A DNA stretch of 64,000 nt, from the NCBI GenBank assembly GCA_019915015.1, contig JAHBBC010000007.1, positions 186,001 through 250,000 on the forward strand, written 5' to 3'. Within the stretch, counting starts at the first letter, position 1. Each line of letters begins with the position of its first letter. A program made the translations under genes and the position numbers. Of this stretch, positions 1-11,717 are shown piece by piece. The stretch is from Auriscalpium vulgare (taxonomy: Eukaryota; Basidiomycota; Agaricomycetes; Russulales; Auriscalpiaceae). The notes beneath the pieces are model-generated. The model ran no database searches, had not been told where the DNA came from, and saw only the letters and a program-made list of their open reading frames with translations.

Positions 1-989
1 AAAGGCGGTGGCGACGGAGGCAAAGAGTACGTTTTTCAGCGTCAGCTCGAGCGACCTCGTGAGCAAGTGGCAGGGCGACTCGGAGCGGTGCGTGCTTCCC
101 CTACTCTGTCTGACATCCCACGACGCTCACACTGTCGATGGGCAGGCTCGTCAAGAACTTGTTCCAGATGGCACGCGAGTCGAAGCCTGCAATCATCTTC
201 ATTGACGAAGTGGACTCGCTCGCGGGCACACGCAGTGAGGGGGAGTCGGACGGCACGCGGCGCATAAAGACGGAGTTCCTCGTGCAGATGAACGGCGTCG
301 GGCACGACGACACTGGGGTGCTCGTTCTCGGCGCAACGAACATCCCCTGGCAGCTTGACCCCGCTATCAAGCGACGGTACGTCTTTCCTATCAACCTGCG
401 GTCGCGTTCCTGACTTTCATGCCAGGTTCGAGAAGCGTATATACATACCACTTCCTGGGATCGAAGCCCGGAAAACGATGTTCAAGCTGCACGTAGGTGG
501 CACGCCATGCGAGTTGAGCGAGAAGGACTTCCGAACATTAGCATCGATGTCGGAAGGGTGCGTTACCTCCACGTGTGTACGTGTGTCCCGCTAATCACCG
601 GCCAACAATAGATACTCTGGGTCCGATATTGCGGTTGTCGTGCGCGATGCGCTGATGCAGCCAGTCCGCAAGGTCCTGGCGGCCACGCACTTTAAGCCAG
701 TGCAGGTGCCGTTGCCCGATGGCCTGGAAGCAATCAAATGGACGCCGTGCTCACCCGGGGACTCGGACGGCGTGGAGAAGACGTGGACCGACATCGAGAG
801 TGACGAGCTGCAGGAACCGCCGTTGCGCTACGCGGACTTCGTCAAATCGTTGGAAAGCGTGCGGCCGACCGTCAACGAAGAGGACATTCGAAAACACGAA
901 GAATGGACGAAGGATAGCGGTACGTTACGTGCTGCTGTGTCCATCCGCAACGAACTGACAGCTTTTCTCTAGGAAATGAGGGCGCATGA
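1..989 (+). CDS. VPS4: Vps4 AAA ATPase, 3' part (5' end outside window)
   Basis: C-terminal two-thirds of the ESCRT-III disassembly ATPase of endosomes. The window opens just after Walker A, at [12 protein letters not shown], in frame from base 2. Exons are 1-87, 146-376, 426-557, 612-919 and 973-989, all with GT-AG introns of 49-58 nt. Visible motifs are the substrate pore loop (SKWQGDSE), Walker B ([11 protein letters not shown]), sensor 1 ([11 protein letters not shown]), the arginine-finger region ([15 protein letters not shown]), sensor 2 ([13 protein letters not shown]) and the Vps4 C-terminal helix ([15 protein letters not shown]). The protein ends NEGA, slightly different from the usual FG ending. 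VPS35, another endosomal gene, lies at the far end of the window, but I infer no link from that. Confidence 0.97.
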
Positions 990-1834
990 TGTACTCTCGC
1001 GGTGAAAGAAGTATACCATCTGCCTTCGTTTTGGTTGTATTCTGTGTTGTTTTATTCCGGTTTGTGCTATACACCTGCGCGACCCGGCGCCGTGGTCCTA
1101 TCGTCTGTGCAATGCTTGTTGTTCTCATCTCGCCTCCGTATCTACAAGGGCATCTTCACATCAGCGATCAAGCTCGCGCGCAGGTCTCGCAGGCCCAGGT
1201 ATTGTGAAAGAGAACAAGGCTGTCTGACGGCAGGGTGAGTGCGCTTGTTCTCACGCCTCTCGGCACCCCGGTCCGCTGTTCCGACGGACCTCCCGGCCTT
1301 TCTTTCTTTTCGCCGTCCAGAGCGTTCGCTCCCAGACCAGCCTTTTGTTTATCACGAGCGGTGGATGTCTTTGCGGCTGTTCTGCCGCCCATTGCCGAGT
1401 GGCACTCGCCTGCGGCCGGTACTGCGAGTCAGCTTCCAGACTCTGGCGCACAGCACGCAGTCACGCTGTGTACGCATGATGGTCCGCAGCGGCACGTTGA
1501 GGCGTGCGGGCAGCGCCTCTTGCCAGTGTCCGCGCGTCAAAGCGGCGTCATTGTTCCCAGCGGCCACGGTCCCGGCGCAGCGCACACGCGTCAGCCACGC
1601 AGACAACAAAGCGTTGTCACGGAATGCAATGCTACCATTATACTAGGCAAAGAGGAACAACCCCGCTTGACGCCTTCCCCTTATATAAAGGAGCGCTCAG
1701 ACGGTAATCGCTCCCATCGAATCTCTGCCCCTTGCCCCCCGCTGCGCATCGCCACTTGCCCAGCCCGAGTCACTAGCGCCCACATATTACACATATACCC
1801 ACCTACCCATCAACCCACCATCCAATTGTCTAAC
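990..1834. other. spacer VPS4 / unknown gene
   Basis: About 845 bases without a gene I can support. The first part should be VPS4 3' UTR. An open frame runs through 1235-1834 into the next gene but looks like untranslated leader: its composition is arbitrary and the TATA-like box lies inside it. Confidence 0.6.
1682..1690 (+). promoter_or_regulatory. TATA-like box of the gene at 1835
   Basis: TATATAAAG about 150 bases before the ATG at 1835, followed by a pyrimidine-rich leader. Sequence match only. Confidence 0.4.
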
Positions 1835-2468
1835 ATGGACCACTCCCGCACTGAACAATGGGCGCATGACGTTGCCGCGCGGCGCCGGCGCAATGACAAG
1901 ACACTCGTCGACCTTGCTGCGGCGGCGTCGTCCCGAACACACCTAAAGCCAAAGTCGCTCTCGCCACACGCGGGCAGTCCGGAGGGCACGCTCGCGGAGA
2001 GCCCAGACTCATCAGAGCTGTCAGAGCTGAGCGAGGATGCGGCGGTGCTCGACTCGGAGGAGGCGCTTCTGGAGCCTGGCCCCCACGACCTCGATGATCC
2101 GTGGCCTTATTCTTTCAAGGTCGGCTGACTCGGATATTCGATTTGTGCTACTGGACTCATGGCTTTGGTATGTAGATGTCAGAAAATGTCTGGATACGCA
2201 CCGCAGGCGGAAATTGGCAGCGCGGCCGCGTTACTAGGTCCACCGCAAAGCTCGGGCCGACACGAGAGGTAAAGACCGTCCCGACTATTCTTCCAAAGGC
2301 TTGACTAATACTCTGTAGAAGCAGGGTTACTTTTACCATGTGCAGTTTCGAATGCAGGAGAAGAATATCCGCAAGGATTTTGCGCCGCTGAACGGTGAGA
2401 TCAAACCCGATACACCGCGCACGCGCACGCTGCTGCGGCAGCAGGGCTGGGACGTGCGATACGATTGA
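1835..2468 (+). CDS. small uncharacterised fungal protein (175 aa)
   Basis: Three exons, 1835-2119, 2176-2268 and 2319-2468, join in frame to 175 residues. Intron 2 has a clear CTAAT branch site. The first half is charged and Ser/Glu-rich (SSELSELSEDAAVLDSEEA) and probably disordered. The C-terminal 85 residues look folded: an MSENVWIRTAGGNWQRG stretch, which could be a small Tudor/SH3-like barrel, followed by FYHVQFRMQEKNIRKDFAPL and a tail KPDTPRTRTLLRQQGW. I recall similar uncharacterised basidiomycete proteins but no named family. The start is the first ATG after the leader. It lies tail-to-head with CAND1, 207 bases away. Confidence 0.75.
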
Positions 2469-2675
2469 GCACGCCATGTAATTGGTGCACGATGCAGTAG
2501 CGATGTAATTTTGTGATATATGCCCGATAATGTGTAGCGAATATTCACTGACTATATAATGGCGGCCAGCATGAGCTTTGGGCGCTTGAGGGGCACGTGC
2601 CAAAAAGTCGCGACCATAGACCACTGCGCCACTGCACCTATCCTCCACTGTCTCCTCTCTTTCTTCTCGCCCACC

Positions 2676-5600
2676 ATGACCAAAACATATCTTATGACCG
2701 GGTTCATCGAAAAGGTCTTGATTCACTCCTTTCCGAGACAAGTGCCCTGCTCACGCCGCTCAGATGCAATCCGGAGACCAGGATTTTCGGTGAGTGCTTC
2801 GAAGACGCGTCGGCGGCACGGGCTCACATCGCGGGGCAGGTACATGGGCCTGAGCGATCTGATGAAGGAGGTTAAGCAGGACTCTCAGGCCTTTGTCGGT
2901 GATGAGGCCACAGAGCTCAAGGTCCTCAACCAAGTCCTGCAGCTCGTGGAGGATAAGATATCTGAAGTGAAGAATCAGGCGGTCAAATGGCACGCTTCTT
3001 TCCCCGCTCCTCAGGACATGGATTTTCTGACCAGTCCACAGTCTAGGGCAACTGATCAAAATCCTTCGTGAAACCCAGATGGAGCTCGTTGTGGACAAGC
3101 TGACCGCGTTCTCTTCAAGCGATGATCAGGAGCTGCGCGATATCTCCGGCCTAGGTGTGTATGTACTGCCTGGTTCACATTATCTCTTCGTTGACGATGC
3201 CGCCCTGCAAAGCACTAAAGACGATCACGTCTGAGCTGCCGCCCGGGAGCCCGATCGCGTCAAAAGCCTGCGCGAAACTCACCCCGAAGCTGCTCGATCA
3301 GTTATCCAACGTATGTTCCCCCGCTCCACACTTTCCCTGACGCGTGCTTGACCTTTTCACAGTCCAAGATCCCCCCAGAAACGCTCATCGAGACACTCTC
3401 CATTCTTTCCATCCTGATCACCAACTTCCCCGTTTTCGTCTCCGGCCTCACCCTCTCGCCCGCCCCGCTGCAAGTCATGACACCGCTGTTGACACACTCA
3501 CGGCCTGCGGTACGCAAGCGCGCGATCGCCACCCTGGCGCAGTTTGTTCCTTTGTCATCCCCAGAATTGTTCTCGCAGCTGCTGACCTCTGTCGTCAACG
3601 CGAACCTCGTGCCTTCTGCCCCGCTCGAGAAGCAGCGCACCACGGTCAACCTTGTGGCAGCGATTTCGCGCACGTCGCCTCAACGCATTGCGCCCGGTCT
3701 CGGTGACATTGTTCCCGGCATCCTGAAGGCTGTCCAGAAAGATGACGATGAACTACGAGAAGGCTCACTGCAAGTAAGCACCCGTACGGGCAGCAAAACT
3801 ACCTTATCTGAACATAGCATTTCTCAGGCCCTGGAAGCCGTGGTATTGAAGTGCCCCAGTGAAGTTCCCCCATTCCTCAGTGCGATCATTCAAGCCGCCA
3901 ATACGTACATTCGGTATGACCCGGTGAGTTTCTCGTTCTATATGATCGGCATGTCATGACAGGTTGTAAAGAACTACACAGGCGGTGGCGACGACGAAGA
4001 CGAAGAGATGGCAGATGGTTCTGACGATGAGGATGCCGAACTCGACGAGTAAGTTTGTCGATCCGGATGCTCATCCAGAGCACTGATGGCATGTTTTCAA
4101 GGTACTCGGACGAGGAAGACACGTCGTATAAGATTCGTCGATCTGCGACGAAACTCCTTGGCGCCATTATCGGCACGCGACCAGAACTCCTCGTCCCGTT
4201 ATACAAAGAGGTCTCGCCTGTGCTGATCTCACGGTTCGAAGATCGTGAAGAAACTGTCCGGCTAGAAATTTGGGCGACCTATGTGGGGCTCCTTACGCAG
4301 ACGAAGGTCTACGGAGGCGGGTTCCAAGCGAAAGACTCCATAGGTGTGAAGCGCAAGCGTACCCCAGACGGTATGGACGTGGAGGAAACCGCGTACACCC
4401 TCCTTCAATCCCAGGTACCGGCGCTGTCGAAGGTCCTCCTCCATCAATTGAAGTCTCCGAAGACATCGCCCTCCACGCTGCAGGCCGGCTTTGGTCTCCT
4501 CCATATCCTACTCGACGTTCTTCCCGGATCGCTGTCGGCTCAGGTTTCTGCCATCACTGCTATCTCAAGCTCTGTGCTTTCTCACTCGCCCACTACATCT
4601 ACATCGACCTTGCACATATCATGTCTCCAGTTCCTCGCGTTACTCTTTTCCACCCACCCGCCTCCGACTTTCTCAGCCTCTTTGCCGACGTTGACGCCTG
4701 TTCTTCTCAAGAGTCTCGCTGAAAAGCATCCGCGAGTCGCGTCGGAAACCTTCCGCGTGTTCTCAGCCCTTCTCCAGGCGTCCAAGCCAGTGAAGCCTCA
4801 AGACTGGGTCGAGAGTCTCTACATCCAATCGGTGGCCCGATTGAGCAGCCACGACACGGACGCAGAGGTGCGCACCCAAGCCGAAGAGACGATGGGCGAT
4901 CTGTGGATCTGCGCTACGGATGTCGTCAAAGGCAAGGACAGGGTGGAGTGGACGTACATCTGCCGCACCGCCGGCCGCACCGAGAATGCGGTCAAGGTTG
5001 TGACGCGCGTTGCATCGGAGGTGGAGATCGACGTGGAATGGGTGAACGGGGTGGTTGATTGGATCCTCACGCTCTTACGCAGGAGCGGGCGCGCCGGCAA
5101 GGTCGAAGTCTTCGAGTGTCTCGCCGTACTGTTGTCAAGGTGAGCGATTCTATCCTCTCCAAGCGGCCATCTATAACTCTTTGGGAAAAGGTATGACACC
5201 GCCCTGCCTGCTGAATTACCTCCCGCGATTGTGCCCCAACTAAAGACGTATGTGTCAACCTCGGACATTGCCCTGCAATCACAGGCCCTTCTTATTCTCG
5301 CTCTCCTCTTGCAACTCTCGCCTCGCGCTACGTTCCCGGAAGTCGAACGCGAGGTTCTGAAGGATGTCTATGCCACCGCCGCGTCCACCCTCGTGTCCGG
5401 GGCCGCGCTCGATTCGGTGCTCGCGTTCTTCGCGGCTCTGGTGGAGGCGGACACGCAGATCGCCACGCACTTGGTCCCGTCGCTGGTGAAGGCCGCGCAA
5501 AGCGCACCCAAGACTGAAGCATCGTATGCAAATGTCGCGAAATGTATTGCGCAGGTGGTGAGGAGCTATCAAGCTGTCGCTGCCGGGGTCATCGCAGAGT

Positions 5601-7115
5601 TTTCGAAGCATTTGAAGGTTAATATTCCGATCACCAAACACAGTACCGTACTCATCGCGTTGTTTCACAGCCTTCCAAGGCATCACAAACGTCTGCAAGC
5701 CAGATTGTGCTTAGCTTGCTCATTCTTGGGGAGGTCGGACGCTTTATGTACGTTGATACTTGGCTGTGTTTACTACCAGGTGCTAATAGCCTCCCTAGTG
5801 ACATGGGCTTCCAGCCCGAAGTGTTCGCTAGCGCCATTGAGATATTTGCCGCGAAAGAGGAAGACGTGCGGGTTGCAGCTGCTTTCGCCGCAGGTATGTT
5901 GCATTGCCCTCTGATAACCCCTATTATCCTGACCATCCCTGCAGGAAACATCGCCATTGGCAACCTCCACCAGTTCCTGCCTGCCATCGTCAACCTCGTC
6001 AAACAGGACGAGCAGAAGCGGCTGCTGGCCTTGCACGCGCTCAAGGAGGTTGTGACGCACACGTCCACTGGGCAGCTCGAAAACGTGGCTGAGACCCTGT
6101 GGACGCCGCTGTTTGAGGAGTCTGAGAATGCGGACGAGAGCTCGCGGAATGTCGCCGCGGCCTGTATCGGCAAGTTGATTACGACCAACCCTTTGCGATA
6201 CCTGCCGCAAGTCCACGTAAGTGTTACCTCCCTCACAATGAAAGTTCAAGCTCAAGGATGTTCTAAGGCTCGCATCCGGGACCCGAATCCCGCAACCCGC
6301 GCCACGGTGCTGTCTGCTATCAGGTATACCTTCGTGGACTCTTCGCAGTCGTTCGACGACGTTCTTGCCCCGCATATCATCGACTTCCTGTCATTGACCG
6401 AGGACGGCGACCTGGTGAGTGACCATCCTCGATGCCAATTTCGCAACTTGACATTTTCCGTAGAATGTTCGCCGCATTGCCCTTTCCGCGCTGAATGCAG
6501 CGGCACGTACAAAGCCGCATCTTATCCGTGACCACCTCCCCGCCATCCTACCGAACCTGTATAAGGAGACCGCGATGAAGCCCGAGCTCATCCGCACCGT
6601 GCAGATGGGCCCTTGGCAACACAAGGTCGACGACGGCCTCGAAGCCCGCAAGACTGCCTATGAAACTCTGTATACCCTTGTACGTCGCCCACTTTCTACC
6701 CTCCGACCTCCCGTACTCACGCACTCTGCAGCTCGACACCTGCCTCACGAAGCTCGACCTGAACGAGTTCCTCAAGCACGTGCTCGTCGGGCTCGCGGAC
6801 GGGTCGGACGAGATCAAGGTCATCTGCCACATGATGCTCTTCCGCCTCTCGCAGATCGCGCCGACCGCCGTCGCGCAGCACCTCGGCGAGGCGACGCCGC
6901 TCCTCGAGGCGTCGATGAAGGGCCCCACGGTCGGCAAGGACACCGTCAAGCAGGATTTGGAGCGTGCAGCGGAGCTCCAGCGCAGCACCCTGCGCGCGGT
7001 CGCTGCGCTCAGTAAGATCGCGAGCGCCGGCGCGTCGCCGCGGTTCGACGCGTTTGTGGCGGAGTTGAGGAAGGGCGAATGGGGCTCAGAGCTGCGGGAG
7101 CTGAGCGGGCCCTAG
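2676..7115 (+). CDS. CAND1: CAND1/TIP120 cullin-associated NEDD8-dissociated protein
   Basis: HEAT-repeat protein that binds non-neddylated cullin-RING ligases and exchanges F-box modules. Sixteen exons join to 1221 residues (human 1230): 2676-2714, 2764-2789, 2840-2989, 3042-3154, 3213-3310, 3363-3773, 3828-3923, 3972-4048, 4102-5139, 5191-5617, 5671-5747, 5799-5893, 5945-6216, 6268-6414, 6464-6679, 6732-7115. Conserved blocks align throughout: LRDISGLALKTITSELP, the PAVRKRAIATLAQF repeat, the acidic DDEDEEMADGSDDED loop, PVLISRFEDREE, NVRRIALSALNAAARTKP, MGPWQHKVDDGLEARKTAYE. The intron at 2990 begins with GC, since no GT keeps the frame. The exon 8 acceptor could lie 9 bases earlier. No lesions seen. 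Confidence 0.97.
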
Positions 7116-7579
7116 GAGCGAAAGAAACGTTAGTGGAATATCAATTGTCGTCTTGTTCGTTGTAAATCCAGCCGCGTCTTCATCCAGAGTCGAATAGCGT
7201 ACAGTATTGCAATTTGCGAATGTATCCGTCCCACTGCACGAGATGCTCGGACTCTGCGAGAACGCCTTGCCTAGCTCGGAGCATCGGCCGAGGTCCGGTC
7301 CGGCCTGGTCCGCTCGCTCGGCTGACACAGCGTAACTACGAGTTCTCGGAACAGGCGGAAAGGATCTTTCCTTGCAAGGTGCCACTTCCACTGTGATTTG
7401 GAGCCATCGACAGCCTCTGTCAGCGCTGACAATGCAGAGTTGATGATGACTGAAGGAACTTTTAGCCCTGATTCAGCAGAGCTATCTCAAATGTGCTGGG
7501 TCTATTTATTCCGGTCGTCGGTTCACCTGTGAGCACATCCCTTCTACTTCCCCAGGGCGCATCTCACACTCCATATCTA
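7116..7579. other. spacer CAND1 / MFS transporter
   Basis: 464 bases holding CAND1 3' UTR and the transporter promoter. I see no gene and no clear TATA box. Confidence 0.6.
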
Positions 7580-9685
7580 ATGTCCTCTACGACTCTTCAG
7601 GAACCCGCAGGCCGAGCCGTCGCTGTAGATCCAGAGAAAGCGCAGCCAGAGAAACTGCGTCTGAGCGAGCCCAAAGCAGATCCAGAAGTCGACGAGGGCC
7701 GCCAATATGAAGTTGTCTTAGAGCCAGCAGACGATCCACAGCAGCTACCCGCTACGTTGCGTTGGCTTACAGTGCTCACCATATCGACAGCCGCTCTTTG
7801 TGTTACTTCTGCATCATCAGCAGTACGCTCTTCTCGTCTCGTTTTACAATCTGGTTCTATATTCATGCTTGTACAGGCGGCCGAGACCGAGGTGGCAGTG
7901 GCAGAGAGGTTTGGAGTCAGCAAAGAAGTCGGAATTCTCGGTGTCAGCTTGTATGTCCTGGGCTTGGGACTTGGCCCTCTCATCACGGGGCCATTGTCAG
8001 AGCTATATGGACGGAATATCGTATATCGCATCTCGTTCTTTCTGTTCTTTTCCTTCACATTTTCCGTAGCGTTCGCGCCCACTCTTGGTACGTCACACCC
8101 AATTTCCCCGCCATTTTTCGCGTTGATCTCTGGTCCGGAACAGCCGTGTTCCTTGTCTTTCGATTTGTGACCGGCTTCTGCGGCTCTGCTTTCCTGAGCG
8201 TCGCGGGGGGCAGTGTCACGGACTTATTCCCCGACCATCACGTCGCCACGTGCGTTTTCTTTCACGAAGTATATCCGATCGGCTTGTGCTCATGCATTAG
8301 TGGGTCAGTCCGATGGCGCTATACACCATCTCACCATTTCTGGGCCCTATCATCGGCCCCATATATGGCGGGTACGTGTAGACGTCAAATGCGCACGAGC
8401 ACAATACTTAGCCCTCACAGATTCGTAAATCAAAATACGACCTGGCGCTGGACGTATTGGGCCCTTATCAACTGGTCGTTCGCTGAGGCCGTGGCTATCT
8501 TTTTCGTGCGTGTCAGCGTTACTCGCCGTGGGCCGTGGTCATGCTTAGAACACTTGCATTGCAGATAGTACCTGAAACCTACATCCCTGTCCTCTTGAAA
8601 TGGAAGGCCCAGCGGTATTGCTAGCATTCCTATGTGTTTCTCTGCATGCTGAAGCGTCATCTAGGATGCGCAAGGCCACCGGTAATAGTAAACACTACGC
8701 ACCAATCGAGAAGCAGAATAGCAATCTCGCAAGCATGATCATCGTCAGCTGCTACAAACCCTTTCGTGAGCGATATTCGGATTGTCCCTTGCTCAATCTC
8801 ATCCCATCTGTGACTTTGACAGAATTAGTCCTGTTCGATCGCATGGCGCTCCTGATTGACCTATGGCAAGTTTTGCTTTTGCATCATCCCCACTACTATC
8901 GGTCGGTCGGCTAAGCGTGCAAACGCTGTAGGAACTCCTTGCTCTCGGGCATCCTCTTTTTGACTTTCCAAGCGTTTCCAATTGTGTTCGGCGATGGACA
9001 TGGCTTCAACCGGCAGATGACCGGCCTCACTTTCCTCGGTATCGGGTTCGGGATGCTCATTGGCCTCACAACTACGCCATATTGGAATCTGTAAGCAGTC
9101 ATCGTCATCAAACTCCACGTATTGATTTGTGTTTATGTAGGAGGTTCCGCGCATGTGAAAAGGACCACGGTCCGCCGCCCCCTGAATATCGACTCAAGCA
9201 AGGCCAACTCGGCGGTGTTCTCGTTGCCATATGTGAGCTTCCGGCCGCTGCCTCCACGCGACGCGCTGAACCCCGTTCACAGCACTGTTCTGCGTCGCAT
9301 TCACGACCTACCCGCATGTCCACTGGATCGTGCCGATCGTTGCGTCCATTCCGTTCGGCACGGGGATATATTGCTCCTTTGTGTCCTCGTTCACATACCT
9401 CGTCGTCGCATATCGCCCGATTGCTGCGTCTGCCATGGCATCCAACACTGCCATGCGCACTCTCTTTGCCGCAGCTTTCCCGCTGTTCGCGCCGGCAATG
9501 TACCACCGGCTTGGCACTGTGGGAGCGACCGCTCTCCTTGCAGGACTGACGACGATTATGGCGCCTTTACCGTGAGTGTCGCTATCGTTGAGTGGGGTTT
9601 TGCTGACAGTTCATCGGAAATAAGGTTTGTATTCTATAAATTCGGTGCTCGACTACGTTACAAGTCAAAATTTGCCGCCCACTAA
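7580..9685 (+). CDS. MFS drug/polyamine:H+ antiporter, DHA1 type
   Basis: Twelve exons give 500 residues: 7580-7822, 7877-8087, 8144-8249, 8309-8371, 8421-8505, 8565-8614, 8665-8765, 8823-8865, 8932-9090, 9141-9232, 9283-9571, 9625-9685. About 65 acidic cytosolic residues precede the first membrane span (LRWLTVLTISTAALCVTS). Between spans 2 and 3 is GPLITGPLSELYGRN, the motif-A form of fungal DHA1 transporters of the Tpo/Flr/Caf5 type. Later blocks (ALYTISPFLGPIIGPIYGG, LTFLGIGFGMLIG, SAMASNTAMRTLFAAAFPL) also fit that group. The substrate cannot be told. The intron at 8866-8931 starts GCAAGT, the classic GC-AG donor. No lesions. Confidence 0.93.
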
Positions 9686-9924
9686 CATGTGGGGCCTACC
9701 GTGGCTATCTGACGTCGCGCAGTACACGCGGCTCACTCGAATGAAGCACATGCATGTCACTCTAGCTCACCAGCAATTTGACCACGCACCTCTACGATTT
9801 ACATGTTCAAAGTCACAGATACGACCAATATCCAGACGCTTCACACCTCCCAGTACCGCACCAATTTACTGAATCTCGCAAAGTTCGCATTACCGATCGA
9901 AGGCCTCGAGAGCAAATGACGCGG

Positions 9925-10070
9925 CGGTTAGCCGACCGCTTGAGGAGCTGTGCTCGAGGCCCGAGCGTGACTCAAGCAACCGGGTGCGCTCGAGGCCTTT
10001 CTCAATGCACCCTGCTTGACTGCGCTTGAGCTCTTGAGGCGCTCTCAAGCGGCCTCAAGCAGCTGCCGGG
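9925..10070. repeat. palindrome-rich patch of CTTGAG / CTCAAG / CTCGAG
   Basis: Within about 145 bases the hexamers CTTGAG, CTCAAG (its reverse complement) and CTCGAG (self-complementary) recur at least eight times. GCTTGAG near 10022 pairs with CTCAAGC near 10052, so several nested hairpins could form. No flanking target-site duplication or coding sequence is visible. Confidence 0.6.
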
Positions 10071-10784
10071 TTTCCTATGTCACGTGCGCGTGAGATCTGT
10101 AGATGTTTCCGCGATCAGTCATAATTTTTTTAGATCGCGTTCCTGCTCACCTCCTTGCAACATCGATCCTTTACGCTGGCTTTCTGTGCTCTCTGGCGCG
10201 TCGGATGCTGGGGAGTGGTCAGGGGAAAGCAAAGTCGCGTCGTGTACGCGGGAGGCATATGTACGCGTCGGGTGACGTGGTCCTGAGACCAGGTCAGTCG
10301 TCGGCTTGGACAAAGAGGCACGGTCGCGGAGCTCACCATACGCTCGTTTAGAAGGCCGCCGTCGTGGACGTTTGCACCGCGGCACTCCGACCGACCTGCC
10401 ACAGTATCCGTCCCTGATGCCTCATCCGCATATCCGCTTGGGAGGCTCCGAGGGGTATACGCGTGCCTAAGGGATGTCAGCAATGTGACTGGGTCATGGT
10501 ATGAGCTATGCCTGCAGTATCGAGCGAATTGCTGACGGTCTCGATGGTGGAAATAGGCATAAGATACGTGCAAGTCGTATCGCCTCTGCTGGGCGCGCCC
10601 GGCATTGAAACTCGTGGGCGGCCAGGCGGCCAGCCTTCGACTACCTCACCGGCGCGTTGCTCTGACCGTCTCCATGTCTGCACCATCATTCCCGGACGGC
10701 CTTTTCGGGGGCGTAGAATTGGTGAGGGTACGCACTTGTATATGGTTCCACCTGAACCTGTCACCAGATCGCCCTGGAAGCTGC

Positions 10785-11160
10785 CGTAGATTTCGCTGCG
10801 GTTGCGTCACTGTCGGGGACCCATATTAACAGTGCAAATATCCTCTGGCACCGTGGCGTTTGTCTTGTCGACTTTGGACGGACATCTTTGAATGTCTCTT
10901 CTGGCTGGCTATCGCCCTGGGGTCGACCGGGATTGGTAAACGTTGTCATGCGGCCTTAGAGCACTTCTACCGTGGAGGGGAGATGTCAAGAAGCTGGTTC
11001 TTTTGTCGACTTTGGACGATCTTGTGATAAGCTGAGGACGGTTGGCTTGCGCGCGGTGGAGAAAATCAAACGGTGTTTTGGAACAGATGTTGTGCCCAGC
11101 TGCCTTTCGCGAGGAGGCAGCGCAGTCATGGCCTTGGCACCAGACCAGACGGCGTACTAA
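10785..11160 (+). pseudogene. possible remnant of a protein-kinase-like domain
   Basis: The frame from about 10785 to 10959 reads HINSANILWHRG then VCLVDFGRTSLN, which resembles a kinase catalytic loop (HxDxxxxN) and DFG segment. The loop lacks the expected HRD or HGD residues. A second frame at 10972-11160 repeats the core: FVDFGRSCDKLRTVG. The two copies share TTGTCGACTTTGGACG at about 10865 and 11004. No upstream lobe can be joined. Chance similarity is possible. Confidence 0.25.
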
Positions 11161-11717
11161 AGGCCGAGGAGGCGTTTGTCACAATGCAAGTGCAGACCTC
11201 ACGGGATTCGCACAAGGTTCGGTTACGGTCGAACGGCCAGCACCACGCGAACATCGCGCGGCTGCTGACCCTGACCATGCGCGCCGGCCACGACTTTCCC
11301 CTCCCAAACGTGGCACGGTATATGTCCGGCGCACCACTATCCTGCTACTGTCCTGTGCGTGCTGCCTCCAATTTCCATGGCGGTGAACTCACGAGCGTCG
11401 TTCCGGCAGCCGCCTTAGGGTGTCGTCTACCGGGCGTTTTCCCGCAAGTGCCGTAGATGCCGTTGTCGGTCGCACGCACGCCAGCACCATGCGTTGCCTC
11501 GCCTCCCGGAGAAACTCGCACAGGTCAGACCCATTGTCAAGAGAAGCAGAAGAATATTGATTGCTACGACGCCATCGATAAGAAAAAGAAGTAATAGCAA
11601 GAGAGAAATGAAGTAATGAAAGAAAAACGGATACAAATACAAAAATGTCCAACTGGTGCGTCCCACCTGCCTCGCCTTCCTCCATCCTCGCCTTCGTCTC
11701 TGTCGCGTCCCGAGGAG

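Larger units (their letters stand above)
9686..11717. other. gene-poor region with palindromic patch and decayed kinase-like fragments
   Basis: Two kilobases with no intact gene. It holds the transporter 3' UTR, a palindrome-rich patch (9925-10070), two short coding-like stretches with a kinase-like VDFGR motif (10785-11160), and A-rich sequence at 11575-11650 that is probably 3' UTR of the zinc-finger gene on the other strand. Confidence 0.6.

Noticed and set aside
1235..1834. Open frame extending the small gene upstream by 200 codons
   Set aside because: Does not begin with a supported ATG, contains the TATA-like box, and composition changes sharply at ATG 1835.
2157..2741. Minus-strand frame of 194 codons
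   Set aside because: Crosses the spliced 3' part of the small unknown gene and the start of CAND1; no protein family features.
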